A stretch of 39,049 nucleotides of DNA, from contig WQYX01000037.1 of NCBI GenBank assembly GCA_009781005.1, forward strand, positions 1-39,049, read 5' to 3'. The position numbers were made by a program, and so were the translations under genes. The stretch's first letter is position 1; every line of letters begins with the position of its first letter. The stretch is from Polyangiaceae bacterium. GTDB lineage: Bacteria; Myxococcota_A; Polyangia; Polyangiales; Polyangiaceae. Below the pieces are notes generated by a model that worked only from the letters and a program-made list of their open reading frames with translations, was not told the DNA's origin and did no database searches. Of this stretch, positions 1 to 8,500 are shown in pieces.

Positions 1-96
1 GCGAGAAGGGCGCACGCCGCATCGCAGGACCGAGGCGTACTGTACGTACGCCGCAGGTCCGAGAAGCGCCGTACGTCCTTCGCAGCAAAGGGATCG
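1..96. repeat. Long imperfect hairpin (left edge, possibly truncated)
   Basis: The stretch folds back on itself. GCGAGAAGG near base 1 faces CCTTCGC near base 90, GGACC faces GGTCC, and the centre is GCGTAC-tgta-CGTACGC. I see no gene. It looks like another small hairpin repeat of the kind scattered through this window, but no second copy of this sequence is visible here. Confidence 0.45.
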
Positions 97-108
97 GCTC
101 GTCTGAGT

Positions 109-137
109 GGAGTCGTCGTGAATGATCCGGGCTAGGG
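109..137 (-). pseudogene. Remnant resembling the 3' end of the gene at 30481-31506
   Basis: Read on the minus strand these bases encode ARIIHDDS, close to the ARIIHNDSA that ends the hypothetical membrane protein at 30481-31506. At DNA level GAATGATCCGGGC is shared exactly with mismatches around it. The fragment runs directly into the truncated family A repeat. It is probably a leftover of a duplicated gene end, although the match is short. Confidence 0.35.
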
Positions 138-241
138 CGGAGCGCGAGCACCGGGCGGAACAGGCTTTGAGGCCTTTGAGCACGGAGCGCAGCGCCCAAC
201 CGACGCATCGATTTCGCGCAGCAGGCTGCCCTACACGCTCT
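131..241 (+). repeat. Family A hairpin repeat, copy A1 (5' truncated)
   Basis: The copy begins at GCTAGGGCGGAGCGCGAG, lacking about 38 bp of the left arm, and ends with GCAGGCTGCCCTACACGCTCT. The apical part (CGGAACAGGCTTTGAGGCC) matches copy A3 at 27640-27785, so A1 and A3 form one subfamily. It lies just upstream of vgrG1. Confidence 0.75.
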
Positions 242-305
242 CAGGGCCCGGGCGGCGGCAACTACTCGTGAGCAGTGAGCGTGCTCACTCACAAGGCAAA
301 GTCTT

Positions 306-2504
306 ATGAACGCTGAAACCAACCCGTTCGAGCTTCGCGCAGGAACGCTCGACGCCAATGCAGTGCAGGTGCTGTCGTTCCGCGGTCGGGAGCGCATCAA
401 CGATGTGTACTCGTACGAAGTCGTCTTCGCGACGAGCCTCGAGCCAAAATCTTTGGTGGCAGCATTCGGAGGCGCGGCAGCGCTCACGCTGAAGACTTCT
501 TCGCTCTCGCCGCGGATTCTTCAGGGGATTGCGGCGCATCTCGAGGCACTCGGCGGGGTGCCGGGGGAGATGAAAACGGAGCGGCGTCGCTATTCCCTGA
601 CGATTGTGCCGAAGTTATGGCTGCTCAAGCATCGGCGAAAGAACCGCGTATTTCAGAACAAGACCGCGAAGGAGATTGTCGAATCGCTGCTCAGGGGGAT
701 TGAGCTCACCTCCGACGATTGGCGTTGGCGAACTCAACCTGACTACCCAAAGCTCCCGTTCGTCTATCAGCGAAACGAGTCAGATTACGAGTTTTTCCGG
801 CGCGTGCTTGCAAGCGCAGGGATCTTCTTTTACTTCGAGCACCCGAGCAAAGACGGGACGGTGACGAAGCTCAATTTCGGTGATGGTGCAGGTCACACGG
901 TGGCCGTGCAGGGGTATCTCCGGTTCGATGACGGCGTAGGCGCAGATGCAGAAGAAGAGCGAATCTACGAGTTCGGTCTGAAGAAACGACTTCGCCCCAA
1001 GGCGTTGCTCATGCTCGATCGGGACGTGGAGAAGGCCACCAACTGGTCGAAAGTCGCCACGACGAAGCCCACCTCCGATCCTGTCTTCGATACCGATACG
1101 AAGAAGATCACGCCGGATATCCTGCGCGAGGAGGTGTTTCAGGTCGACAGTGCACTGCGTGTGGGGCCTGACAGCGAGATGGATATGGAGCTCGAGCGTC
1201 TTCGGAGTGGATACTTGGACGCACGAGGGGAGGGGGACAGCCGGCAGTTGGCCCCCGGGTACCGCTTTCCGTTGAGGAGCCATCCGATCGATGCGTTGAA
1301 CGACACGTACACGGTGACGGTCCTGGATTCGGAAGGGATCCATCCTGCCTTTTTAGGTAAGAATGACGCCACGCACGTGTATAGGAATCGATTCTGGTGC
1401 ATCCCGTCGCGGTTTTCTCCGCGCCCCGTGAGGTCCAAGAAGCGACCAAAGATGGGGCTCGAAGTGGCCAAGGTTGTGGGAGAAGAGGGCAAACTCATCG
1501 CGCCCACGGTGGAGGCCAATCACTGTGGCTACGTGCGCATTCGCTTTCGGTGGGACATTGCCGATGACAAGGGAACGCCCAAAGAGAGCTACGGCGTGAA
1601 CGAAGATGCAGATCACGTAGTGCGGCTGCCGGTGGTGCAGCCGTGGGCAGGGGCCGGGTACGGGGCCCAGTTCATCCCGCGGCAGGGGATGGAGGTGCTG
1701 GTGGGGTTTCTGGAGCACCAGGGGGAGCGGCCCATCATCTTGGGGTGCATCTCAAGTGAAGAGAACATGCCGCCGTGGAGTGGGGACGAGAACGATTTTC
1801 AGAAAGTGGGGATCCACTCGCGCTCGTGGCCGCCTGGAAAGCCGGATGCCTGGAGTGAGATTTCCATCGACGATCGCAAGGATGGGGAATTGATCTACGT
1901 GCAGGCGCAGAAGGACAAGACCGTCTACGTCAAGCATGACCGCACCGAAACGGTGGATAACGACGAGACCATCACCATCCACGGCAACCGCACCGAAACG
2001 GTGGACAAGGACGAGACCATCACCATCCATGGCAACCGCACCGAAACGGTGGATAAGGACGAAAACGTCACGATCCACCAGAACCAGCAACACACCATCG
2101 ATATCAACCGCACGATCAATATCGGGATGGTCAAGAATGAAACCATTGGCATGACCTGCATGCAAAATGTGGGTGTAGGCAAGATGGTCAACATTGGTGT
2201 GGCCTATAACCTCAATGTTGGTGCCGTGATCATGACCAACGCGGGTTCCGTACGAACGGACACTGTTGGCATGAATTGGAGCCAGAACACCGGTACCAAG
2301 TATAGCCACGCGGTTGGCCACCAATACGTCCTCACCGTTGGCAATCAATACACCCTTACCGTCGGGGCTGCCAGTCTCACCCTTAAATCCAACGGTTCCA
2401 TCCTCCTCAAAGGTAAGGACATTCAAATCGAAGGATCGGGCAACGTCACGATCAAAGCTGGCAACCAGATCAAACTCAAAGCCTCGAAAATCGGCGAAAA
2501 CTGA
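306..2504 (+). CDS. vgrG: Type VI secretion tip protein VgrG (copy 1)
   Basis: This is a spike protein of the T6SS; trimers sit on the Hcp tube and carry effectors. The 732 residues show a gp27-like base (about 1-380), a gp5-type OB-fold (about 396-480, with VRIRFRWD and a PWAGAGYGAQFIPRQGMEV block) and a beta-helical needle from about 540. The needle starts with near-perfect repeats of the type TETVDNDETITIHGNR from residue 544 and continues into Gly/Asn-rich strands. The ATG at 306 follows AAGGCAAAG, a spacing shared with vgrG3. Residues 1-540 are nearly identical to vgrG2 and vgrG3, while the tip differs. No effector gene follows before the next vgrG, so its cargo is unknown and may bind in trans. 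Confidence 0.95.
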   Translation: MNAETNPFELRAGTLDANAVQVLSFRGRERINDVYSYEVVFATSLEPKSLVAAFGGAAALTLKTSSLSPRILQGIAAHLEALGGVPGEMKTERRRYSLTIVPKLWLLKHRRKNRVFQNKTAKEIVESLLRGIELTSDDWRWRTQPDYPKLPFVYQRNESDYEFFRRVLASAGIFFYFEHPSKDGTVTKLNFGDGAGHTVAVQGYLRFDDGVGADAEEERIYEFGLKKRLRPKALLMLDRDVEKATNWSKVATTKPTSDPVFDTDTKKITPDILREEVFQVDSALRVGPDSEMDMELERLRSGYLDARGEGDSRQLAPGYRFPLRSHPIDALNDTYTVTVLDSEGIHPAFLGKNDATHVYRNRFWCIPSRFSPRPVRSKKRPKMGLEVAKVVGEEGKLIAPTVEANHCGYVRIRFRWDIADDKGTPKESYGVNEDADHVVRLPVVQPWAGAGYGAQFIPRQGMEVLVGFLEHQGERPIILGCISSEENMPPWSGDENDFQKVGIHSRSWPPGKPDAWSEISIDDRKDGELIYVQAQKDKTVYVKHDRTETVDNDETITIHGNRTETVDKDETITIHGNRTETVDKDENVTIHQNQQHTIDINRTINIGMVKNETIGMTCMQNVGVGKMVNIGVAYNLNVGAVIMTNAGSVRTDTVGMNWSQNTGTKYSHAVGHQYVLTVGNQYTLTVGAASLTLKSNGSILLKGKDIQIEGSGNVTIKAGNQIKLKASKIGEN

Positions 2505-2639
2505 CGGCACTCCACCGCCCGAGTCCGAATGCCGTAGGAATCCATAACGGAATCAAGTAGGAATATTGCTATTGCTTTAATGACCGGTTGGGCGCGACGC
2601 GGTACGTCAACGACGGTTCTGTCATCGGCGCGCGTGTCT

Positions 2640-2742
2640 CGATTTTGCAATTCGCGTAACAATTCAGATGCCTGTTGAAAAGGGCTCCGTTCGCCTTTAG
2701 GATGCTACCTACTGAAGGTTTTTTCTTTACTTGCTTCGCATG
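2640..2742. other. Upstream block shared by vgrG2 and vgrG3
   Basis: About 100 bp here match the block upstream of vgrG3 (about 15830-15932) at roughly three quarters of positions. Shared words include GTTGAAAAGGGC, GTTCGCCTTTAGG, TGAAGGTT and GCTTCGCATGAG. On the minus strand both copies read as similar peptides (a PKGE..PFQ....ELLRE pattern), so this may be the remnant of a gene duplicated along with vgrG. A promoter role is equally possible. The preceding bases 2505-2639 hold nothing I recognise. Confidence 0.5.
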
Positions 2743-2887
2743 AGAGCGTGTTCGCCAGCCGTCGCGAGCGAATCGAGGCTAGGGCGGAGCGCGAGGAGCC
2801 CGTGAAAGCGTATTTGTCGTACGTGCGCAGGCACCGCAGCGCCCAACCGACGTATCGATTCGCGCAGCAGGCTGTCGAACACGCTCT
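2743..2887 (+). repeat. Family A hairpin repeat, copy A2
   Basis: A complete 145-bp element. It opens with AGAGCGTGTTCGCCAGCC and closes with GGCTGTCGAACACGCTCT, an 18-bp imperfect terminal inverted repeat. Inside, GCGAATCGA faces TCGATTCGC and GGGCGGAGCGC faces GCAGCGCCC, so the whole unit can form one long hairpin. It sits between the shared block and the start of vgrG2. Confidence 0.85.
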
Positions 2888-2933
2888 GAGAAGTCAGGAG
2901 CCTGGTGGCGACAAGTACCCGTGAGTAACGAAG

Positions 2934-5072
2934 ATGGTTCAATTACTCAGTCTTTTCAACGCTGAAACCAACCCGTTCGAGCTTCGTGCAGGAACGCTCG
3001 ACACCAATGCGTTGCAGGTGCTGTCGTTCCACGGTCGGGAGCGCATCAACGATGTGTACTCGTACGAAGTCGTCTTCGCGACGAGCCTTCCGCCAAAAAC
3101 CTTAGTGGCGGCATTCGGTGCTGCGGCGGCTCTCACTCTCAAGACTTCGGAGCAGCCGCCAAGGATCCTTCAGGGGATTGCGGCGCATCTCGAGGCGCTT
3201 GGCGGGGTGCCAGGAGAAAGGGAAACGGCGCGGCGTCGCTATTCCCTGACGATTGTGCCGAAGTTATGGCTGCTCAAGCATCGGCGAAAGAACCGCGTAT
3301 TTCAGAACAAGACCGCAAAGGAGATTGTCGAATCGATGCTCAGGGGGATTGAACTCACCTCCGAAGATTGGCGTTGGCGAACTCAACCTGATTACCCGAA
3401 GCTTCCGTTCGTTTATCAGCGAAACGAGTCGGATTACGAGTTTTTCCGGCGCGTGCTTGCAAGTGCAGGGATCTTCTTTTACTTCGAGCACCCGAGCAAA
3501 GACGGGACGGCAACAAAGCTCAATTTTGGTGACGCCGCAGGCCACACGGTGGCCGTGCAGGGATCTCTCCGATTCGATGATGGCATAGGCGCAGATGCAC
3601 GAGAAGAGCGAATCTACGAGTTCAGTCTGAAGAAGCGACTCCGCCCCAAGGCGCTGCTCATGCTCGATCGGGACGTGGAGAAGGCGACCAACTGGTCGAA
3701 AGTTGCCACGACGAAGCCCACCTCCGATCCTGTCTTCGATACCGATACGAAGAAGATCACGCCGGACATCCTGCGCGAGGAGGTGTTTCAGGTCGATAGT
3801 GCGCTCCGTGTGGGACCCGACAGCGAGATGGATACGGAGCTCGAGCGCCTCCGGAGTGGGTACTTGGACGCACGAGGGGAGGGGGACAGCCGGCAGTTGG
3901 CGCCTGGGTACCGCTTTCCGTTGACCAGCCATCCGATTGACGCGTTGAACGACACGTACACGGTGACGGCCGTGGATTCGGAGGGAATCCATCCTGCCTT
4001 TATGGGCAAGGGCGATGCCACGCACGTGTATAGGAATCGATTCCGGTGCATCCCGTCCCGGTTTTCTCCGCGGCCCGTGAGATCCAAGAAGCGACCGAAG
4101 ATGGGGCTCGAAGTGGCCAAGGTTGTGGGAGAAGAGGGCAAACTCATAACGTCCACGGTGGAGGCCAACCATTGCGGTTATGTGCGCATTCGCTTTCGGT
4201 GGGACATTGCCGATGACAAGGGAACGCCGAAAGAGAGCTACGGCGTGAATGAAGATGCAGAGCACGTGGTTCGGTTGCCGGTGGTGCAGCCGTGGGCAGG
4301 GGCCGGGTACGGGGCACAGTTCATTCCGCGGCAGGGGATGGAGGTGCTGGTGGGGTTTCTGGAGCACCAGGGGGAGCGGCCTATCATCTTGGGGTGTATC
4401 TCGAGTGAAGAGAATATGCCGCCGTGGAGTGGGGATGAGAACGATTTCCAGAAAGTGGGGATCCACTCGCGCTCGTGGCCGCCTGGAAAGCCGGATGCCT
4501 GGAGTGAGATTTCGATTGATGACCGAAAAGGCGACGAGTTGATCTACGTGCAGGCGCAGAAGGACTTGCGCGAAAAGGTTAAACACGATGTGCATACAAA
4601 CGTTGGGCGCAACCGCACAGAAACGGTGGCCTGCGTCGAAACCATCACCGTTGGTGCCGACCGCTTTGAGCTCGTGGGTCATGACCACACTGAATTCGTG
4701 GGTCACGATCGCACGGAAATTGTGGGCCACGACCGGGACCTCACGGTTCGCGCGAACCACGTGCAGCGCGTGGGCGGGGAAAAGAAAGAATCCGTGACCA
4801 CCGCTTGGCTGATGGAAGCGGGAGAACAGATTCGCCTGGTCTGCGGCGAAACTGTTATCGAACTCAACAAGGAAGGAATACTGGCCATCACCTGCAAAGA
4901 CTTCAACATCACGGCAACGGATGCAGGAGTAATCAATACCTTGGGTGGCAACCTCAACCTCAACCCCGATGGCGGTAAGAAGCTCGCGGAAAAAGGAGAA
5001 GACGGCGACGGAACTCGCATAAGTAAGGATGTCGAATCGAAATTCCCTACCAAAAACGACGGAGCCAAGTAG
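2934..5072 (+). CDS. vgrG: Type VI secretion tip protein VgrG (copy 2)
   Basis: This VgrG of 712 residues has the same gp27-like base and OB-fold as copy 1, almost residue for residue to about position 550. It then has its own needle, with short HDxTE(F/I)VGHD repeats and a lysine- and acid-rich tail ending KFPTKNDGAK. The codon matching the ATG start of copies 1 and 3 is TTC here, so translation must begin upstream; ATG 2934 adds seven residues (MVQLLSL). The next genes are an Eag chaperone and an RHS toxin, which makes this VgrG the likely carrier of that toxin. The C-terminal divergence is what family knowledge predicts for cargo specificity. Confidence 0.94.
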   Translation: MVQLLSLFNAETNPFELRAGTLDTNALQVLSFHGRERINDVYSYEVVFATSLPPKTLVAAFGAAAALTLKTSEQPPRILQGIAAHLEALGGVPGERETARRRYSLTIVPKLWLLKHRRKNRVFQNKTAKEIVESMLRGIELTSEDWRWRTQPDYPKLPFVYQRNESDYEFFRRVLASAGIFFYFEHPSKDGTATKLNFGDAAGHTVAVQGSLRFDDGIGADAREERIYEFSLKKRLRPKALLMLDRDVEKATNWSKVATTKPTSDPVFDTDTKKITPDILREEVFQVDSALRVGPDSEMDTELERLRSGYLDARGEGDSRQLAPGYRFPLTSHPIDALNDTYTVTAVDSEGIHPAFMGKGDATHVYRNRFRCIPSRFSPRPVRSKKRPKMGLEVAKVVGEEGKLITSTVEANHCGYVRIRFRWDIADDKGTPKESYGVNEDAEHVVRLPVVQPWAGAGYGAQFIPRQGMEVLVGFLEHQGERPIILGCISSEENMPPWSGDENDFQKVGIHSRSWPPGKPDAWSEISIDDRKGDELIYVQAQKDLREKVKHDVHTNVGRNRTETVACVETITVGADRFELVGHDHTEFVGHDRTEIVGHDRDLTVRANHVQRVGGEKKESVTTAWLMEAGEQIRLVCGETVIELNKEGILAITCKDFNITATDAGVINTLGGNLNLNPDGGKKLAEKGEDGDGTRISKDVESKFPTKNDGAK

Positions 5073-5110
5073 GGTGCCCGCGTAACCATCCCACGATTTT
5101 TATTTACCCC

Positions 5111-5575
5111 ATGTATTACTACACGAACGAACTGACGCTGGACCTGCCCGAAATCGTCGGCGATCGCAGCATCAACATTCTGACCGCGACCGATCCGCAG
5201 CGCGGCGTGCCCTTTCAGATCATCATCTCCCGCGATCTGCTCCTCGGCGGCGAAACCTTGCAGCAATGCTTCGATCGCCAGGTTGGCCAGATGACCCGGC
5301 AAACCCAGGCATTCAAGGCCTCTGTCAAACGGGCCGTGCAAATTGGCCCGGACAAGCTAGAGGGCATGGAAATCGAAAGCAGCTTTGTCCAGGCGAGCAC
5401 CACGTTCCATCAGATTCAGGCCATGTGGGTCGTCAAGACACCCCAGATGATGGTGCTCACGCTCAGCTCGCAGATTCCCATCCATGATGGCCACCGCAAG
5501 ATCTGGCAGCATGCGCTGGACAGTCTGCACCATCGGCCAGCCGATCCTCAACCGACGCCGACCAACGCTCCCTGA
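5111..5575 (+). CDS. Eag-type T6SS effector chaperone (DcrB/DUF1795 family)
   Basis: The 154-residue protein has the DcrB/DUF1795 look: an N-terminal YYxNELTLDLP strand, a central GETLQQCFDRQVGQM helix, and the strand pattern of this fold (KLEGMEIESSF, MWVVKTPQMMVLTLSS). Family members of the Eag type bind the transmembrane helices of prePAAR effectors in the cytosol and load them on VgrG. Position supports this: it lies 38 bp after vgrG2 and 17 bp before an RHS protein that starts with a prePAAR motif and hydrophobic helices. No strong ribosome site is seen before ATG 5111, so it may depend on translation of vgrG2. Confidence 0.85.
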   Translation: MYYYTNELTLDLPEIVGDRSINILTATDPQRGVPFQIIISRDLLLGGETLQQCFDRQVGQMTRQTQAFKASVKRAVQIGPDKLEGMEIESSFVQASTTFHQIQAMWVVKTPQMMVLTLSSQIPIHDGHRKIWQHALDSLHHRPADPQPTPTNAP

Positions 5576-5592
5576 CGCGTCTCGTTGCTACC

Positions 5593-8500
5593 ATGTCCCT
5601 TCTTGCTGCTGCCACGATCTACGACGACATCAAACACACACCGCTCTTGGCGATGGTCTTCAAATCCGTTGTGTCGATCGGAGTGGGATTGGCGACGAGC
5701 GCCATTATCGGCGGAATTGCCCGATGGGCCGCCACCGCGGCCGTCACCCTTCTCGCCGGTGCGTTTATCATCGGCACGGGTGGCCTGGGCGCGCTGGTGG
5801 TGGGTGCGGTCGTGGGCGCGGTCGTTAGTACTGGGATATCCATGGGGGCGGACGCTGCTGCACGGAAATTTGGCTACGCTAATCTAAGCGACGCGGAGCA
5901 CGCGCTCATCATCGCGCCCCTCCACGAAAAGATCGACAAACAGTTTCCCGGAGTGACCAAGGGCCAGATCAGCACCGGCTCGCCCAACGTCTTTATCAAT
6001 AGTCGGAAAGCCGCGCGCGCTGCGGGCAAATCCGATCCGGGTTTTCCGGCGCGCCAGGCCGCGCGAAAAAGCGCGCCGCGGCCCACTTTGGGGGAGTACA
6101 TCGTCAACGCTTACAAGACCTCATTCCCCTTCAATCACATCTTCAGTCCGCCCGAGCAGGATTTCGGCTTCATCCCGGTGGATATGGACAAGGTCTTGTG
6201 CCAGGACCATCCACCGATGCCCGAGAAATACATGGCCGAGGGCTCGGACAAAGTCTTCATCAACAGTCAGCCAGCCGTACGCATCGGCGAGCGCAGCACC
6301 TGCGACGGCAAGGTCAGCATCAGTCCAGCCAACGAATCTAAGCGCAATGTCAGTATTGGCGGCAATACCATCCAAGTGCGCGCCATCACCAGCGAAAAAC
6401 CGGGGTGGCTGACATGGTTGGAAGAGCTCGCTTCCTTCGCGGGCCTTGCTCTCAGTCTGTGTCGCGGTTCATGGCTCAATAAGCTGGGTAAGTTGGTGTG
6501 CTTTGGCGTCAACATGGCCGTGAACATGGTCGTCGACCCTGCCGTGCGCGGAGCCGGCGCCTGGATCAGCGGTCAATCCGAGAATCCCGTCCATCTGCCC
6601 ACCGGGGCCAAGATCCTGAATGGCGACGACGACGAGGACTTCACCGTGGCGGCGCGCCTGCCGCTGACGTGGACGCGTAGCTACAACAGCCTCAACACCC
6701 GCGCGGGCCTGTTTGGGCAAGGCTGGGTAGTGCTGCATGAACTGGAACTGACTCTCAACAGTCCGGAGGCACAGGACCCGAAAGGCCCGCACGGCTTCCT
6801 GGACCCAATGGGGCGCAATGTTCCTGTGCCTGAGCTGGCCCCCGGCGAAAAATGTGATGTCGTTGGCCAGGGGCTGACTTTTGGGCACACCAGCGGCGGG
6901 CACTGGATGGTGCAGTTCCCTGATGGCCAGATTATCGACTATGGCCAGATCGACGATAGCAGTCCAGCCAGCGGCACACGCACTCTGCGCCCATGGGCCA
7001 TTGAAGACCGCAACGGCAATGCCCACTACCTGCACTACGACGACCAAGGCCGTCTGGCGGCCATCCTCACCAGTTGCGGCCAACGCGTGGTACTGCAATA
7101 TGATGAGGAGCACCCGCGCCGGGTTGTACTCGTCGGCCGGCAGGACGGGGCCGAAGGGATCATCACGCCGCTGGCGCACTATAGCTACGACCAGGCGGGT
7201 AACCTGGCCGAAGTGCGCAACCCCATGGGTGAAGTCACCCGGCGCTTTGCCTACGACGCGGGGCAGCGGATGAATTACCAACGCCTGCCCGATGGCCTGG
7301 AAGTACATTACCAGTGGCAGGAATTCCTCGGTGCAGCGCTGCCCGATGGCAAGGAGACATGCCATGCGCGCGTGGTGGCTTACCGCACCAACGCCGGCGA
7401 AGACGTGCATATCAACTATGCGCTGCAAGGTGAAGGCGCGGGTGAGGCTACCGCGCGCGACCAGCTCGGGCGTGAGCAGCACTGGATATGGGATGCCTTG
7501 CGGCGTGTGACGCACTACCGTTGTCCGGAAGGTGGCGTCTTCACCCTGCAATGGGATTCGGAAAAAAGCCAATTGCTCGCTGTCATCAATCCCGCTGGCG
7601 GCACCACCACCTTTGAATACGATGACACAGGCAACATTGTTAGCCAGACCGACCCGCTGGGCCGCACAGAACGCACTGTCTGGCATGATCAATTTGCTGA
7701 GCCAGTGCAGTACACTGCGCCCGATGGGCGACAATGGCAGTGGCGCTACGATGTGCTGGGCAACATCACCGACGAACAAGGCCCGGGGGGCCTGAAACGC
7801 CATTGGGAATATGGTGCACACGGCTTGCTGCTGGCGCAGACTAACGCGGGCGGGGGGCTGTCAACCTATGTCTATGACCGGCGAGGCCAATTAGTGGCGG
7901 CCACAGACTCCTTGTTGCGCACTACGCGCTTGGAATATGACAGTGCCGGCCAATTGAGCGCACACATCGACGGTGCTGGGCAGCGCCGCGAATACGCCCG
8001 GGATGGAGCGGGGCGGCTCGCTCGATTGGCCACATGCGACGGCATTGAGCTGTGCATCACGCGCGACGACTTGGGGCGTATCATTAGCCAGCAACGTGGC
8101 AAAGACGGGCAGCAGGACAACACCCAATGGAGTTATGACCACGTGGGCCGGTTAGTTATGCAGCGCCAGGGTGCGGGGCAGGTCACGCGCTGGTTGCGCG
8201 ACAGAGCCGGGCGGGTATGCACTCTCGTCGACGGTAATGGTCAGGACACAACCTTCGAATACAACAAAGCCGACCGTTTGACCGCGCAAACGGGCATCGA
8301 CGGGCTACGCACCGAATACGAAGTCACCCCCTTGGGCCTCATTGCCGTGACTCAGGCGGCGGGAACTCCGGATGCCATCCGCATTGAACTGGGGCGCGAC
8401 GCAGTGGGGCGGCTGATACGGAAGACCACACCCGAGACCATTACCACTTACGCTTACGACCAGGCCGACCAGGTCACGACCATCAAACGACGCCTGCGTC

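Noticed and set aside
3264..4760. Long minus-strand open frame (498 codons) opposite vgrG2, with similar ones opposite vgrG1 and vgrG3
   Set aside because: Mirror-frame openness is common in GC-rich coding DNA; the protein is His/Arg-rich without family features and recurs only because vgrG is duplicated.
6469..7821. 450-codon minus-strand frame inside the RHS gene
   Set aside because: Shadow of the RHS repeats; no start signal and no recognisable domain.
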